Source: an uncultured Verrucomicrobiota bacterium
Lineage (GTDB): Bacteria > Verrucomicrobiota > Verrucomicrobiia > Limisphaerales > UBA9464
Direction of reading: 5' to 3'
Length of the DNA: 42,568 bases
Assembly (NCBI GenBank): GCA_903835555.1
Contig: CAILNN010000288.1
Location: 1 to 42,568, forward strand
The position numbers and the translations under genes were made by a program. This document shows, piece after piece, positions 8,935 to 16,913 of the stretch. How positions within the stretch are numbered: the stretch's first letter is position 1; the number at the start of each line of letters is the position of its first letter. The notes under the pieces were generated by a model, which worked only from the letters and a program-made list of their open reading frames with translations, did not search any database and was not told the origin of the DNA.

Positions 8935-10061
8935 ATGACACCATGCGCGTGGGAATCATTGGCGGCGGGCTCATGGGCCGTGAAGCCGCCAGCGCCTTCG
9001 GGCGCTGGTTTGTACTCGACAAATTCCCGGTTCGCGCCGAACTGGTCGCCGTCTGCGACCTCCAGGAAAGTTTGCTCGATTGGTTCCGCCGGGTCCCAAC
9101 CGTCCGCCAATGCACCCGCGACCACCGTGAACTCCTCCGGAACCCGGAAGTGGACGTTGTCTACGTCGCCGTCCCACATCACCTGCACGAAGCCCTCTAC
9201 TTGGAGGTCTTGTCAGCTGGCAAGGACCTGTTGGCGGAAAAGCCCTTCGGTATTGACTTGGCCGCAGCACGAAAAATTCGCGATGCCGCTGCCACTTCCG
9301 GGCGTTTTGTTCGTTGCAGCTCCGAATTCCCCTTCCTCCCCGGCGCTCTGCGAGCGATCCAATTCGCTCGATCTGGACGGTTGGGCAAGCTGATCGAGGT
9401 TCATTCCTGCTTTTGGCACGCTAGCGATCTAGACCCCAACAAGGCGGTGAACTGGAAGCGGCAGGTCAAGACCTGTGGCGAGATCGGTGTCATGGGCGAT
9501 CTCGGGATGCATGTGGTCCACGTTCCATTTCGTCTCGGTTACCATCCCCGCCGAGTCTACGCCCAGCTTCAAAAGATTTACACCCAACGCCCCGACGGCA
9601 AAGGCGGTGTGGCTGAATGTGATACCTGGGACAACGCCATGCTCCACACCGAGATCGAAGTCGATGGACGGGAGGTGCCCGTCCGCTTTGAAACCAAGCG
9701 ACTGGCCCCCGGTGCCACTAATACTTGGTCCATCGAAATCTTGGGCACCGACGGCGGAGCACGGTTTACCACCGCCGAGCCCAAGTCTTTCTGGCACTTC
9801 GAACGAAGTCGGGAACAGACTTGGTGCCGTACCGACCTTGGATTCCAGACCGATTTCCCCACCATCACCGGCGGCATTTTCGAGCCCGGCTTCCCCGATT
9901 GCTTCCTTCAAATGTGGGCCTCATACGCTGCTGAACGGGCAGGCGTCCTCGGCGACCGCCTGGGGTGCGTTACCCCCGATGAAGCCGTGCGCAGCCACGA
10001 GCTCTTCGCCGCCGCACTCGAATCCCATCGAACCCTCGCCGCCGTAGCACTGCCAGACTAG
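8931..10061 (+). CDS. Gfo/Idh/MocA family NAD(P)-dependent oxidoreductase
   Basis: A 376-residue sugar-type dehydrogenase. The N-terminal Rossmann fold shows VGIIGGGLMGREAA, then VVYVAVPHHLHEALYLEVL and the family E-K-P signature (LLAEKPFGID). The C-terminal domain carries GVMGDLGMHVVHVP, the usual position of the D-x-x-x-H catalytic pair. The family oxidises or reduces sugars, inositols and related polyols; this member's substrate is unknown. The start at 8931 overlaps the hydrolase stop. The stop TAG at 10059-10061 is part of the CTAG end of a palindromic repeat, so the element was inserted exactly at the gene's end. Confidence 0.9.
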   Translation: MNDTMRVGIIGGGLMGREAASAFGRWFVLDKFPVRAELVAVCDLQESLLDWFRRVPTVRQCTRDHRELLRNPEVDVVYVAVPHHLHEALYLEVLSAGKDLLAEKPFGIDLAAARKIRDAAATSGRFVRCSSEFPFLPGALRAIQFARSGRLGKLIEVHSCFWHASDLDPNKAVNWKRQVKTCGEIGVMGDLGMHVVHVPFRLGYHPRRVYAQLQKIYTQRPDGKGGVAECDTWDNAMLHTEIEVDGREVPVRFETKRLAPGATNTWSIEILGTDGGARFTTAEPKSFWHFERSREQTWCRTDLGFQTDFPTITGGIFEPGFPDCFLQMWASYAAERAGVLGDRLGCVTPDEAVRSHELFAAALESHRTLAAVALPD

Positions 10062-10136
10062 GGCTTGTTTTCAAAATGGCTTTGTCTGCATGCGCCAGCC
10101 AAAACAGGCGGAGGCGAGGTGCGACGAAGGAGCATC
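10058..10136 (+). repeat. Palindromic TIR element, copy A (left half)
   Basis: Starts CTAG-GGCTTGTTTTCAAAATGG and stays close to the complete copy at 22548-22715 through the CCAGCCAAAACAGGC block and on to GGAGCAT, then diverges. The right half is missing. The first TAG is the stop codon of the preceding oxidoreductase gene. Confidence 0.85.
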
Positions 10137-10196
10137 GGGCAAGTATCCCGACGCTTTTTCATTTCCAGCAGCTTCAGCAACTTTGGGCGCAAATCA

Positions 10197-10280
10197 TGGT
10201 GGGCGAGACAGGACTTGAACCTGCACGGCTTGCGCCACGGGATCCTAAGTCCCGCGTGTCTGCCATTTCACCACTCGCCC
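10197..10280 (-). tRNA. tRNA-Leu (anticodon UAG)
   Basis: The reverse complement folds as a class II tRNA: acceptor GGGCGAG/CTCGCCC, discriminator A followed by an encoded CCA, anticodon stem CGGGA/TCCCG with loop CTTAGGA (anticodon TAG), a long variable arm with a GGC/GCC stem around GCAA, and a T arm GCAGG-TTCAAGT-CCTGT. It is 84 bases long. It stands alone on the minus strand between a repeat element and the amidohydrolase gene. Confidence 0.95.
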
Positions 10281-10472
10281 ATGAAGCCCAGCCGTCGAAC
10301 CAACGACCTTACCCGCTTAACTTCGTCGGACCGACTCTTCTACTCAAGCGCCAAATGCATGTTAACTATTCGCTGGAAGTTCAAGTGAATCGAACTGGCC
10401 GAATTTGCCAATCGACCACATCTTAAAACGATGGGCAGCGGAATACCCCATTCGGCTCTAACCCAATCCGCC

Positions 10473-11834
10473 ATGATGCCACGCCTCGTTATTCACAACC
10501 TGGGTCACTTGGTGACCATGAATCCTACCCGGGAAATCCTGACCAATGCGTATATTGTCATTCAAGACGGTGTCATTGTGTTGTTGGGCAGTGGCCATCC
10601 GCTGGTCCAACCCGGAGACGAACAAGTGGATGCCCGGGGCGGAATCGCGCTGCCGGGCTTGATCAATACCCATCATCACCTGTTTCAGAATCTCGCTCGC
10701 GCCTATACCCCTATCGCCAACGCTTCCTTGTTTCCCTGGATCGAGGGGCTTCTGCCCATGTTCCGGGGTCTCAACCACGAAGACCTTTTCCTGGCCACCC
10801 AAGTCGGCCTCGCCGAGTTGATGTTGTCAGGTTGCACCCTTTGCGCCGATCACCATTACTTGTTTCCCCGCGCTACCGCCTATGGGTTGATGGGTGCAGG
10901 ATTTGAAGCGGCCAAAATCATGGGCTGCCGTTACGTGGCTTGTCGCGGTAGTGTGCAGTCGTCCGCCGCACGGGCGGATGATTGGATGGGGGAATCCATC
11001 AATGAAATCTTGGGGGATTGCCAGCGATTGCATGACCAGTATCACCAATCCGGACCCGGCGGTATGCTGGGGCTCGCTCTGGCTCCCGGATCGATTTTTT
11101 CCGGTGATCAAACGCTCTTTCGAGAATCGTCTCGCCTCGCCCGGTCTCTCGGCTTGGGACTGCATACCCATCTGGGCGAGGTCCCGGAGGAGTCCGACAT
11201 CTGCCTGAAGCATCTCGGCGAGCGACCCGTCGACCTCCTAAAGCGCTACGAATGGGAAGGGGAGCGAGTATGGCTGGCGCACGGAATCCATTTTTCCGAC
11301 CATGAAATCGCGCAACTGGGGAGCATGCGGGTCGGGGTCGCTCACTGCCCCTGCTGCAATATGCGAATGGGTTCCGGCGTCTGCCGCGTCCAGGCTTTGA
11401 CCGATGCCGGGGTGACCATCAGCCTCGGGGTGGATGGCAGTGCCTCAAATGACTCCGGCCATATGCTCAACGAAGTCCGGTTGGCGCTGTTCTTAACGCG
11501 TGTGGTCCACGGAGCCGCGTCAATGACCGTCGATCGGGCGCTGGAGATGGCGACCTTGGGTGGTGCAAAGAATCTGGGGCGGTTGTCCGATCTCGGTTCG
11601 CTGGAGGTTGGCAAGCGCGGAGATATCGCGATTTTCCCAGCCGAAGACATCTGGAGCAATGGCGCGGAAAATCCCGTGCACGGATTGATTTATTGTCATC
11701 CGCGAAACGTCCAGACTTTGGTGGTGGAAGGCCGGGTACGGGTGCGCGATGGTCGATTGGTTGGCATCGACTTGGAGGACCTGCTCGCCCGCCATCGCAA
11801 ATCCGCGCACCGACTTCAACAAAGCAAACGATGA
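10473..11834 (+). CDS. Amidohydrolase, 8-oxoguanine deaminase-like
   Basis: A cytosolic TIM-barrel deaminase of about 453 residues in the AtzB/TrzA/8-oxoguanine deaminase group. Metal ligands are visible as THHHLFQ after the first barrel strand, H in LHTHLGEVPEE, H in WLAHGIHF and D in SLGVDGSASND. The segments SLFPWIEGLLPMF and LMLSGCTLCADHHYLFPR match the 8-oxoguanine deaminase style of NTHHH, FPWL and DHHYLFP, so an oxidised-purine or related heterocycle substrate is likely, though not proven. Two adjacent ATGs (10473, 10476) before PRLVIHN are better starts than an upstream one at 10431. It overlaps the binding-protein gene (ATGA), implying import and deamination of one substrate. Confidence 0.88.
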   Translation: MMPRLVIHNLGHLVTMNPTREILTNAYIVIQDGVIVLLGSGHPLVQPGDEQVDARGGIALPGLINTHHHLFQNLARAYTPIANASLFPWIEGLLPMFRGLNHEDLFLATQVGLAELMLSGCTLCADHHYLFPRATAYGLMGAGFEAAKIMGCRYVACRGSVQSSAARADDWMGESINEILGDCQRLHDQYHQSGPGGMLGLALAPGSIFSGDQTLFRESSRLARSLGLGLHTHLGEVPEESDICLKHLGERPVDLLKRYEWEGERVWLAHGIHFSDHEIAQLGSMRVGVAHCPCCNMRMGSGVCRVQALTDAGVTISLGVDGSASNDSGHMLNEVRLALFLTRVVHGAASMTVDRALEMATLGGAKNLGRLSDLGSLEVGKRGDIAIFPAEDIWSNGAENPVHGLIYCHPRNVQTLVVEGRVRVRDGRLVGIDLEDLLARHRKSAHRLQQSKR

Positions 11835-12898
11835 GCCTGCACCCCGCTTTATCAGAAGGAACAGCGGACGCCTCGCGCGCCCCTGGGACCACGGACGTCT
11901 CGCCTGCTCGCTTCTCCTGGCGCTTAACGGGCCGCTTAACGGGCCGCTTATGGCTGCTTCTATTTGCCATTTTCCTGCCATCGTTTCTGCATTCCCAGGC
12001 CGCTGGTGCCCCTCCCGAGGCCACCCCGTTGACCAAAATCCGATTGTTAACCGATTGGTATCCCGACCCTGAACGGGGGGGTTACTACTGCGCCCAACTG
12101 AAGGGCTACTATCGAGCTGCTGGCTTGGATGTGGAAATCATCCCGGGAGGACCCAATAATGCCCCGATTCAACGGTTGCTGACTGGACGGGCCGAATTCT
12201 TATTGAGCACGTCAGGCGACACTATGATTCAGGCGGCCAAGGGGCTACCCCTCGTGGCGGTTGCGGCGACGATGCAACACGATCCCCAGGCCATTCTGGT
12301 TCATGAAAGTTCGCCCGTCCGCCGTTTCGAAGACCTTGAAGGCCGGACGGTCACTGCGACGCCCGGTGCAGTCTGGCTTCAATATGTCCGCAGTCGTTAT
12401 CATCTGAAGAACGTGCGGGAAAGCCCCACGACCCAAAGTATCGCCAGCTTTGTTTATCACACCAACGACATCCTCCAATGCTTCGTCACCTCTGAGCCTT
12501 ACTTCGCTCAGGAGGCTGGGATTAAAACCCGCACCCTGCCAATTGAGGACGATCAATTTAGTCCGTATCGGGTCCTGGTGACCTCAAGGTCCTTTCTGGA
12601 GCAACACCCACAGGCAGTCCAAGATTTCGTGGCAGCCACGCTTCGCGGTTGGAAGGAATATCTCGCCCACCCGGAAGATGTAAATCCCACGCTTCTGCGC
12701 CTGAACCCAGAATTAAATCCCGCCAAGATGGACTATTCCTGGCGAGCCTTAAACAAGGGGCATTTTGTCCTGGGCGACCCGGCCAAAGGGGAAGTCCACG
12801 GTGCCTTTGATGAACGGCGACTAAAGTCGGAGGCCGACGTCCTGAAAGAACTCGGTCTGCTCAGGCGCGATTTCGATTTTCATGCCGCCTTTAGGTGA
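11831..12898 (+). CDS. NMT1/THI5-like ABC transporter substrate-binding protein
   Basis: A 355-residue exported binding protein. A basic stretch (SWRLTGRLTGRLW) is followed by a hydrophobic core (LLLFAIFLPSFL) and a likely cleavage site after HSQA. The mature part begins with IRLLTDWYPDPERGGYYCAQLKGYYRAAGLDVEI and contains GRAEFLLSTSGDTMIQA and LEGRTVTATPG. These are hallmarks of the SsuA/TauA/THI5 (NMT1) group that captures pyrimidine, sulfonate or similar small molecules for ABC import. No ATPase or permease gene follows, so it must use components encoded elsewhere. The coupled upstream deaminase suggests a nitrogen heterocycle ligand (inference). Confidence 0.87.
   Translation: MSLHPALSEGTADASRAPGTTDVSPARFSWRLTGRLTGRLWLLLFAIFLPSFLHSQAAGAPPEATPLTKIRLLTDWYPDPERGGYYCAQLKGYYRAAGLDVEIIPGGPNNAPIQRLLTGRAEFLLSTSGDTMIQAAKGLPLVAVAATMQHDPQAILVHESSPVRRFEDLEGRTVTATPGAVWLQYVRSRYHLKNVRESPTTQSIASFVYHTNDILQCFVTSEPYFAQEAGIKTRTLPIEDDQFSPYRVLVTSRSFLEQHPQAVQDFVAATLRGWKEYLAHPEDVNPTLLRLNPELNPAKMDYSWRALNKGHFVLGDPAKGEVHGAFDERRLKSEADVLKELGLLRRDFDFHAAFR
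11921..11950 (+). repeat. 12-base tandem repeat (2.5 copies) in the signal peptide of the binding protein
   Basis: CGCTTAACGGGC occurs twice in tandem, followed by CGCTTA, encoding R-L-T-G-R-L-T-G-R-L just before the hydrophobic core. It is in frame, so gain or loss of a unit would change the length of the n-region only. Confidence 0.9.
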
Positions 12899-12991
12899 AC
12901 CATGTGGGAGCGGGCGGAAGCCGTACTCTTCCCAACCTGCCTGGGACCAATGTAATTGCCTCTAGAAACCGACTGTTGACCGTGAATCGGG

Positions 12992-13024
12992 AAAAAACAC
13001 GCGACGGATGCTTCCGTCGCGTGT
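12992..13024 (-). terminator. Rho-independent terminator for the cupin gene
   Basis: A perfect 12-base-pair stem (ACACGCGACGGA with its complement at 13013-13024) encloses a four-base loop. Read on the minus strand it is followed by six T residues. It lies about 80 bases beyond the cupin stop codon. No T run follows on the plus strand, so it serves the minus-strand operon only. Confidence 0.85.
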
Positions 13025-13102
13025 TGCCTGAATGCTCCTCCAGCACGTTGAACTTGGTCGGAAACCCCTTTGGGATTCGAGGCGACCAACCCAAGGCACT
13101 GG

Positions 13103-13543
13103 TTAGGACAATCCGTATTCTGTAAACAGCTCGCCAATAGCCTGATCGTGGCTACGTTCGGTGCCCAGCTCGGTGCTGAGCTTGACGAAGAATTCGTCCA
13201 GTTTGCCTGGCAAGAGAACCGCCAGCAGGCGGACCGTGGTCTTTCCGGTATTGATGAAGCCGTGGGGAATACCGCGTGGCAGAAGCGCACAGGCTCCTTC
13301 GTTGACCGTCATCTTTTGGCCGCCCAGAGAGACTTCGATTTGACCGTGAAGCAGATAGACCAGCTCTTCTTCATTGGCGTGGGTATGGACATCGACCCCT
13401 TTTCCGGGTTCGGCGATAAACTCGACCACCGAAAAAACTCCCCCGGTTTTCGAGCTGGGGATGATGTGAGCCAGCTTGGTTTCCCCAAGATTCAGAATCT
13501 GGGCGCTGCTGGATGACGATAGGATGGGTGCTTGTTGTGACAT
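13103..13543 (-). CDS. Cupin domain protein
   Basis: A single-domain cupin of 146 residues. Motif 1 reads H-T-H-A-N-E-E-E-L-V-Y-L-L-H-G, and motif 2 contains LPRGIPHGFIN; together these give the two His, the Glu and the third His expected of the metal site. It is a cytoplasmic beta-barrel whose substrate cannot be told from sequence; family members include dioxygenases, isomerases and sensor domains. It is the last gene of a minus-strand run after the CMD and YHS genes, with an 85-base gap and a strong terminator downstream. Confidence 0.85.
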   Translation of the reverse strand: MSQQAPILSSSSSAQILNLGETKLAHIIPSSKTGGVFSVVEFIAEPGKGVDVHTHANEEELVYLLHGQIEVSLGGQKMTVNEGACALLPRGIPHGFINTGKTTVRLLAVLLPGKLDEFFVKLSTELGTERSHDQAIGELFTEYGLS

Positions 13544-13628
13544 GGGATGAAAATGGTGTGAGTTATAAACTGAAGGAGAGAGTTAGAGAAGATAGGCGGA
13601 TGGATTCCAAGCCCGCCCATCGGACGTC

Positions 13629-14084
13629 TTACTTGCCGTGCTTTTCCACCAAGCCGGGCCAGTTCTTGTCGGCCTTGGCCACGTTGCCATCGAAATCCTT
13701 ATTGAAGGACTTCAGGATCGACTTGTTCAGGTTGAAATACAGCTTCTCATTGCGAACCTGCCAGGTATTGACAATATCCACAGGAAACAGGGCGTTGACG
13801 GATACCCCGAAGGCACAGAAACCGCCGCATTGGGGGACATACTTCGCGGGCGCGGCTTCGAACAGTTCCTTGTGCTCCTTGGATGCGAAAATATAGGTCG
13901 CGCCCTGGTAGGTGGCGGAAATCCCCGGGTCGCCATTGACGGGCTTCTTGTCGGTGAAGAAGGCCACGGTATCGAAGCCACCGACCGCGATGCCGCTCGC
14001 CCCAGCGGTATTAACGAGTTCTGCGGCGTAAGCCGAGATGGTGAGCAGCGCGATGGCTGCCATGGATTTAATGATGTTTTTCAT
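13629..14084 (-). CDS. Exported YHS domain protein
   Basis: A 151-residue protein with a signal peptide (MKNIIKSMAAIALLTISAYA). It then carries a YHS-type domain: GGFDTVAFFTDKKPVNGDPGI, YQGATYIFASKEHKELFEAAPAKYVPQCGGFCAFGVS. YHS domains are found in metal transport and redox contexts; the Cys-G-G-F-Cys pair could bind a metal or form a disulfide in the periplasm. The C-terminal half (LYFNLNKSILKSFNKDFDGNVAKADKNWPGL) is typical of the exported subgroup. Flanked by CMD and cupin genes on the same strand. Confidence 0.85.
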   Translation of the reverse strand: MKNIIKSMAAIALLTISAYAAELVNTAGASGIAVGGFDTVAFFTDKKPVNGDPGISATYQGATYIFASKEHKELFEAAPAKYVPQCGGFCAFGVSVNALFPVDIVNTWQVRNEKLYFNLNKSILKSFNKDFDGNVAKADKNWPGLVEKHGK

Positions 14085-14150
14085 GTTATTTATTGTTTTG
14101 TTTTTGTTGTTGACTCCACTGCAAATTGGAAAGTGTTAATAACGGAACTA

Positions 14151-14726
14151 TTACGCGCTGGTCTTGCTCCGCATCGCCTTGACTTCGTGAGCCGCCGGAA
14201 TCGTTTCGGGGAAATCGGCCACCGTTTTCGCCACCTGATTGACATAGTTCGTCAGAATATTGAGCCCCACATTCGCGACCGTTTCGATGATCTCGCCGTC
14301 GGTTAACTTGCCAGCTCGGGCTGCGTGGAACTCGGCCTCGCTGATATCCCCCCGTTGCACCACAACGCTGCGCGTTAAGTTCAAAAGGGCGACGGTGTGC
14401 GGGTCTGTCGGCGTGACGTTTCGAGCATCGGCAATCTGTCGTTTGTTCAATCCTGCTTCAGTTCCTTGAACGGCGTGTGCGTTTCGGCAATAGGGACAGT
14501 CATTGATCTCCGCCACCACCAGCGCGATCTGCTCACGCTCCTTCGCTGAAAGGGTGCCCGAATTCAAAGCGCCGCTGAAAAGCAGGTAGGCATCCAACGC
14601 CGCCGGAGAATTTCCAAACACTCGAAATAGATTGGGAACGCTGCCCATCTTGGCCTGAACCCCATCGAGTAATTGCCTGGCCTTGCCGGTCGTGTGAGCG
14701 GGGTCGAGTTGAGCAATGCGGTTCAT
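14151..14726 (-). CDS. Carboxymuconolactone decarboxylase family protein (AhpD-like)
   Basis: The 191-residue product has the AhpD-type core: SAKEREQIALVVAEINDCPYCRNAHAVQG. The C-x-x-C plus downstream His is the redox-active peroxidase or disulfide-reductase site of AhpD-like proteins. A second helical half (LTDGEIIETVANVGLNILTNYVNQVA) completes the fold. Start taken at MNRIAQLDP (14726); the frame is open to 14780 without supporting features. It is the first gene of a minus-strand run, divergent from the sigma-54 activator at 14931. A role in handling oxidised substrates or peroxides is likely but the substrate is unknown. Confidence 0.87.
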   Translation of the reverse strand: MNRIAQLDPAHTTGKARQLLDGVQAKMGSVPNLFRVFGNSPAALDAYLLFSGALNSGTLSAKEREQIALVVAEINDCPYCRNAHAVQGTEAGLNKRQIADARNVTPTDPHTVALLNLTRSVVVQRGDISEAEFHAARAGKLTDGEIIETVANVGLNILTNYVNQVAKTVADFPETIPAAHEVKAMRSKTSA

Positions 14727-14884
14727 GGTCTTGGTCTTTCTATTTCGAGTTTCGTGATGCGTCGGGCATCGACACCCCATTCAACACGTTGCATGCCAGA
14801 AGGCTGAAAAGGTGAAAAACCGCTTTTTTAGGCCAAATATGGCGATTTCATGCCTCAGCGTGTAACTACGACAAATCGTTAAAT

Positions 14885-14896
14885 ACGAATATTCGT
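14885..14896. promoter_or_regulatory. 12-base perfect palindrome in the divergent promoter region (possible operator)
   Basis: ACGAAT-ATTCGT is a perfect inverted repeat in the 204-base space between the CMD gene and the sigma-54 activator, 35 bases before the activator's ATG. Its position fits an operator or autoregulatory site. No convincing -24/-12 sigma-54 promoter was found in this interval on the CMD side. Confidence 0.35.
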
Positions 14897-14930
14897 TGTG
14901 TTCATTAACGAGATTTCGGAGTGTCGGTGC

Positions 14931-16517
14931 ATGCAGTCGATGGATTTCCCCCTATTGATGCTGGCGACGGCCCAGAAGCGCTCGCTCGCTGAAGTCTTGA
15001 AAGCAGTGGTCAATGGTATCGCCCAGTGCCGGGACGTCGCCCTCACTCGTATCTGGTTGGTCGCGGCGGGCGACCGCTGCGGGAAATGCCTGCTTCGCCA
15101 ACAGTGCCCCGACCAAAGCCGTTGCTTGCACCTTTCCGCCAGTGCGGATAACTCGCTCACGGTTGGGGAAAGTCCGGAGGATGATTTGGACGCCTTCAAC
15201 CGCTACCCGCTTGGATTGCCCCACATCGGGGTTGTTGCCCAAACTGCGGTTCCGGTCCAAGAAACCCATCTGGACGACAAGAAGAATTGGATTCTTTTTC
15301 CGGATTGGGTCCGTGACGAAAAAATCCTCTGCTTCGCTGCGCAGCCGATGCAGTTCCAAGACGAGAATCTGGGGGTTCTGGAAGTCTGGGACCGGAAGGT
15401 AATCAGCGAGGAGGATTTCCGTTGGCTCCGCGTTTTTGCCAATCACGCGGCGGCCAGCATCGCCAATGCCCGGGCATTCGAGGAAATAGCGTCGCTCAAA
15501 GAACGGCTCGAGCTGGAAAATGATTATTTACGGGAAGAAATCACAACAACTCTCGGTGCGCACGATATCGTGGGCGAGAGCTCGGCTCTGAAGAAGGTGC
15601 TACAGCAAATCAAACTCGTCGCCCCGACCGATGCCGTTGTTCTGATCAACGGCGAAAGCGGCACTGGCAAAGAAATGGTGGCGCGTGCCATCCACGAAAA
15701 TAGTCCCCGAAAAAACCGTGCGCTGATCAAGGTGAACTGCGGCGCGATACCCGAAAACCTTTTCGAGAGCGAATTCTTCGGCCACATGCGAGGATCGTTC
15801 ACTGGGGCGGTGCGCGATAAACCAGGCCGCTTTGAACTGGCCGATGGCGGCACGTTGTTTCTCGATGAGATTGGTGAAATCCCGCTCGCCATGCAGGCCA
15901 AGTTGCTGCGGGTCTTGCAAGAACAGGAGATAGAACGGGTGGGCGACACCAAGACCCGCAAGGTCAATGTCCGAATTGTCGCCGCGACGAATCGCGATCT
16001 AAAGCGAGAGGTGGCTGCTGGACGGTTTCGGCAGGATTTGTTTTATCGGCTGGGTGTGTTCCCGTTGGAAGTCCCACCGCTGCGCGAGCGCCGGGAAGAT
16101 ATCGCCAAGTTAGCCCTTCACTTTGTCCGATTGACGGCAAAAAAGATGAATCGCTCCGTCCCGCGCTTCACCAAAGCCCATGCGGAACAACTCGCCGCAC
16201 ACGACTGGCCGGGCAATATCCGCGAACTGCAAAACGCCGTCGAACGCGCCGTCATCCTTGCCCCCAATGGCCCTTTGCACTTCGAATTGTCGGCCTCCAA
16301 TGCAATTATCGCTGTTCAAGCGAAATCAGCAGGGGTCCCTGAAACGCCTGTTCTCACCCGCGACGACTGGAAACGACAGGAGCGTGAAAACATCCAATCG
16401 GCATTGAAACAAAGTGGGGGCAAAGTGTTCGGCCCGGGCGGCGCGGCCGAATTGCTCAACATGAAACCCACCACCCTGGCCTCCAGAATCAAAGTCTTGA
16501 ACCTGAAATCTCGGTAG
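14931..16517 (+). CDS. Sigma-54-dependent Fis family transcriptional activator with GAF sensor domain
   Basis: A 528-residue bacterial enhancer-binding protein. The N-terminal GAF domain (about 10-185) contains a cysteine cluster, C-x2-C-x5-C-x5-C (RCGKC...QQCPDQSRCLH), which could bind a metal or Fe-S cluster. A coiled linker leads to the AAA+ domain with Walker A GESGTGKE (about 241) and Walker B GGTLFLDEIGEI. The sigma-54 contact loop reads G-S-F-T-G-A instead of the usual GAFTGA. A Fis-type HTH (SGGKVFGPGGAAELLNMKPTTLASRIKVL) ends the protein. ATG 14931 is preceded by CGGAG at a workable spacing; a GTG at 14898 is possible. Divergent from the CMD-YHS-cupin run, which it probably controls. 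Confidence 0.93.
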   Translation: MQSMDFPLLMLATAQKRSLAEVLKAVVNGIAQCRDVALTRIWLVAAGDRCGKCLLRQQCPDQSRCLHLSASADNSLTVGESPEDDLDAFNRYPLGLPHIGVVAQTAVPVQETHLDDKKNWILFPDWVRDEKILCFAAQPMQFQDENLGVLEVWDRKVISEEDFRWLRVFANHAAASIANARAFEEIASLKERLELENDYLREEITTTLGAHDIVGESSALKKVLQQIKLVAPTDAVVLINGESGTGKEMVARAIHENSPRKNRALIKVNCGAIPENLFESEFFGHMRGSFTGAVRDKPGRFELADGGTLFLDEIGEIPLAMQAKLLRVLQEQEIERVGDTKTRKVNVRIVAATNRDLKREVAAGRFRQDLFYRLGVFPLEVPPLRERREDIAKLALHFVRLTAKKMNRSVPRFTKAHAEQLAAHDWPGNIRELQNAVERAVILAPNGPLHFELSASNAIIAVQAKSAGVPETPVLTRDDWKRQERENIQSALKQSGGKVFGPGGAAELLNMKPTTLASRIKVLNLKSR

Positions 16518-16541
16518 GACGAGGCTCCGCCACGCCTCGCC
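16518..16541. other. GC-rich hairpin directly after the activator gene
   Basis: CGAGGC at 16520-16525 pairs with GCCTCG at 16534-16539, extended by flanking G/C pairs, with an eight-base loop. It begins one base after the stop codon. No T run follows, so it is not a standard intrinsic terminator. It may stabilise the 3' end or be a remnant of a dispersed repeat. Confidence 0.45.
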
Positions 16542-16648
16542 CGGTCCGAACCACGCTCCGTAGCGTAGCCTTTTGTCTTTCCGGCACGCCGTTGTTGGAT
16601 GCGGATGCCATATTCCCAAGCGCTTCCCGAGTGATGGAGCAAGGGGAA

Positions 16649-16691
16649 GTCCGCCAGGTCTTGGACTGCGCCAGCCCTCTGGCGCTTTGGA
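16649..16691 (-). repeat. REP-like hairpin unit R1
   Basis: A 43-base unit, GTCCGCCAGG-TCTTGGACTGC..., that recurs at 22763-22805 with two mismatches. It contains a perfect 7-base-pair stem GCGCCAG-CCCT-CTGGCGC. A related unit, R2, lies 60 bases downstream in the opposite orientation, giving an inverted pair as in BIME-type REP clusters. Confidence 0.75.
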
Positions 16692-16750
16692 ACCGGCCGT
16701 GAAATCGACGGCAGCCGTAGTTTGCTCCCGGGCACTTCCGATTCCGACGC

Positions 16751-16795
16751 AAAAGCGGTGGAGGACAACCGCAGCCCAAGACGCTGCTGCGCGGT
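16751..16795 (+). repeat. REP-like hairpin unit R2 (inverted relative to R1)
   Basis: AAAGCGGTGGAGGAC followed by CGCAGCCCAAGACGC resembles the reverse complement of R1 (AAAGCGCCAGAGGGC and GCGCAGTCCAAGACC). The conserved blocks are AAAGCG, GAGG and the CGCAG-CCAAGAC core. The stem is GCGGT/ACCGC. R1 and R2 fill most of the 396-base gap between the activator and the DedA gene; no gene is seen there. Confidence 0.6.
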
Positions 16796-16913
16796 ACCGA
16801 CGTTCAGGAGAACCGGAAGCCCGCTGGCGCATCGGAGCCGTCTGAATGCTTGGTTTCCAGGCATCAAGATCGCGTATTGGGTGGCGGAGTTATGAATAAT
16901 CAAAACCATTCTA

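Noticed and set aside
14727..14897. Possible -24/-12 sigma-54 promoter (TGGCATG...TTG and GGC...GC pairs) for the CMD gene
   Set aside because: Every candidate has the wrong spacing between the GG and GC elements, off by one or two bases. No site fits the consensus.
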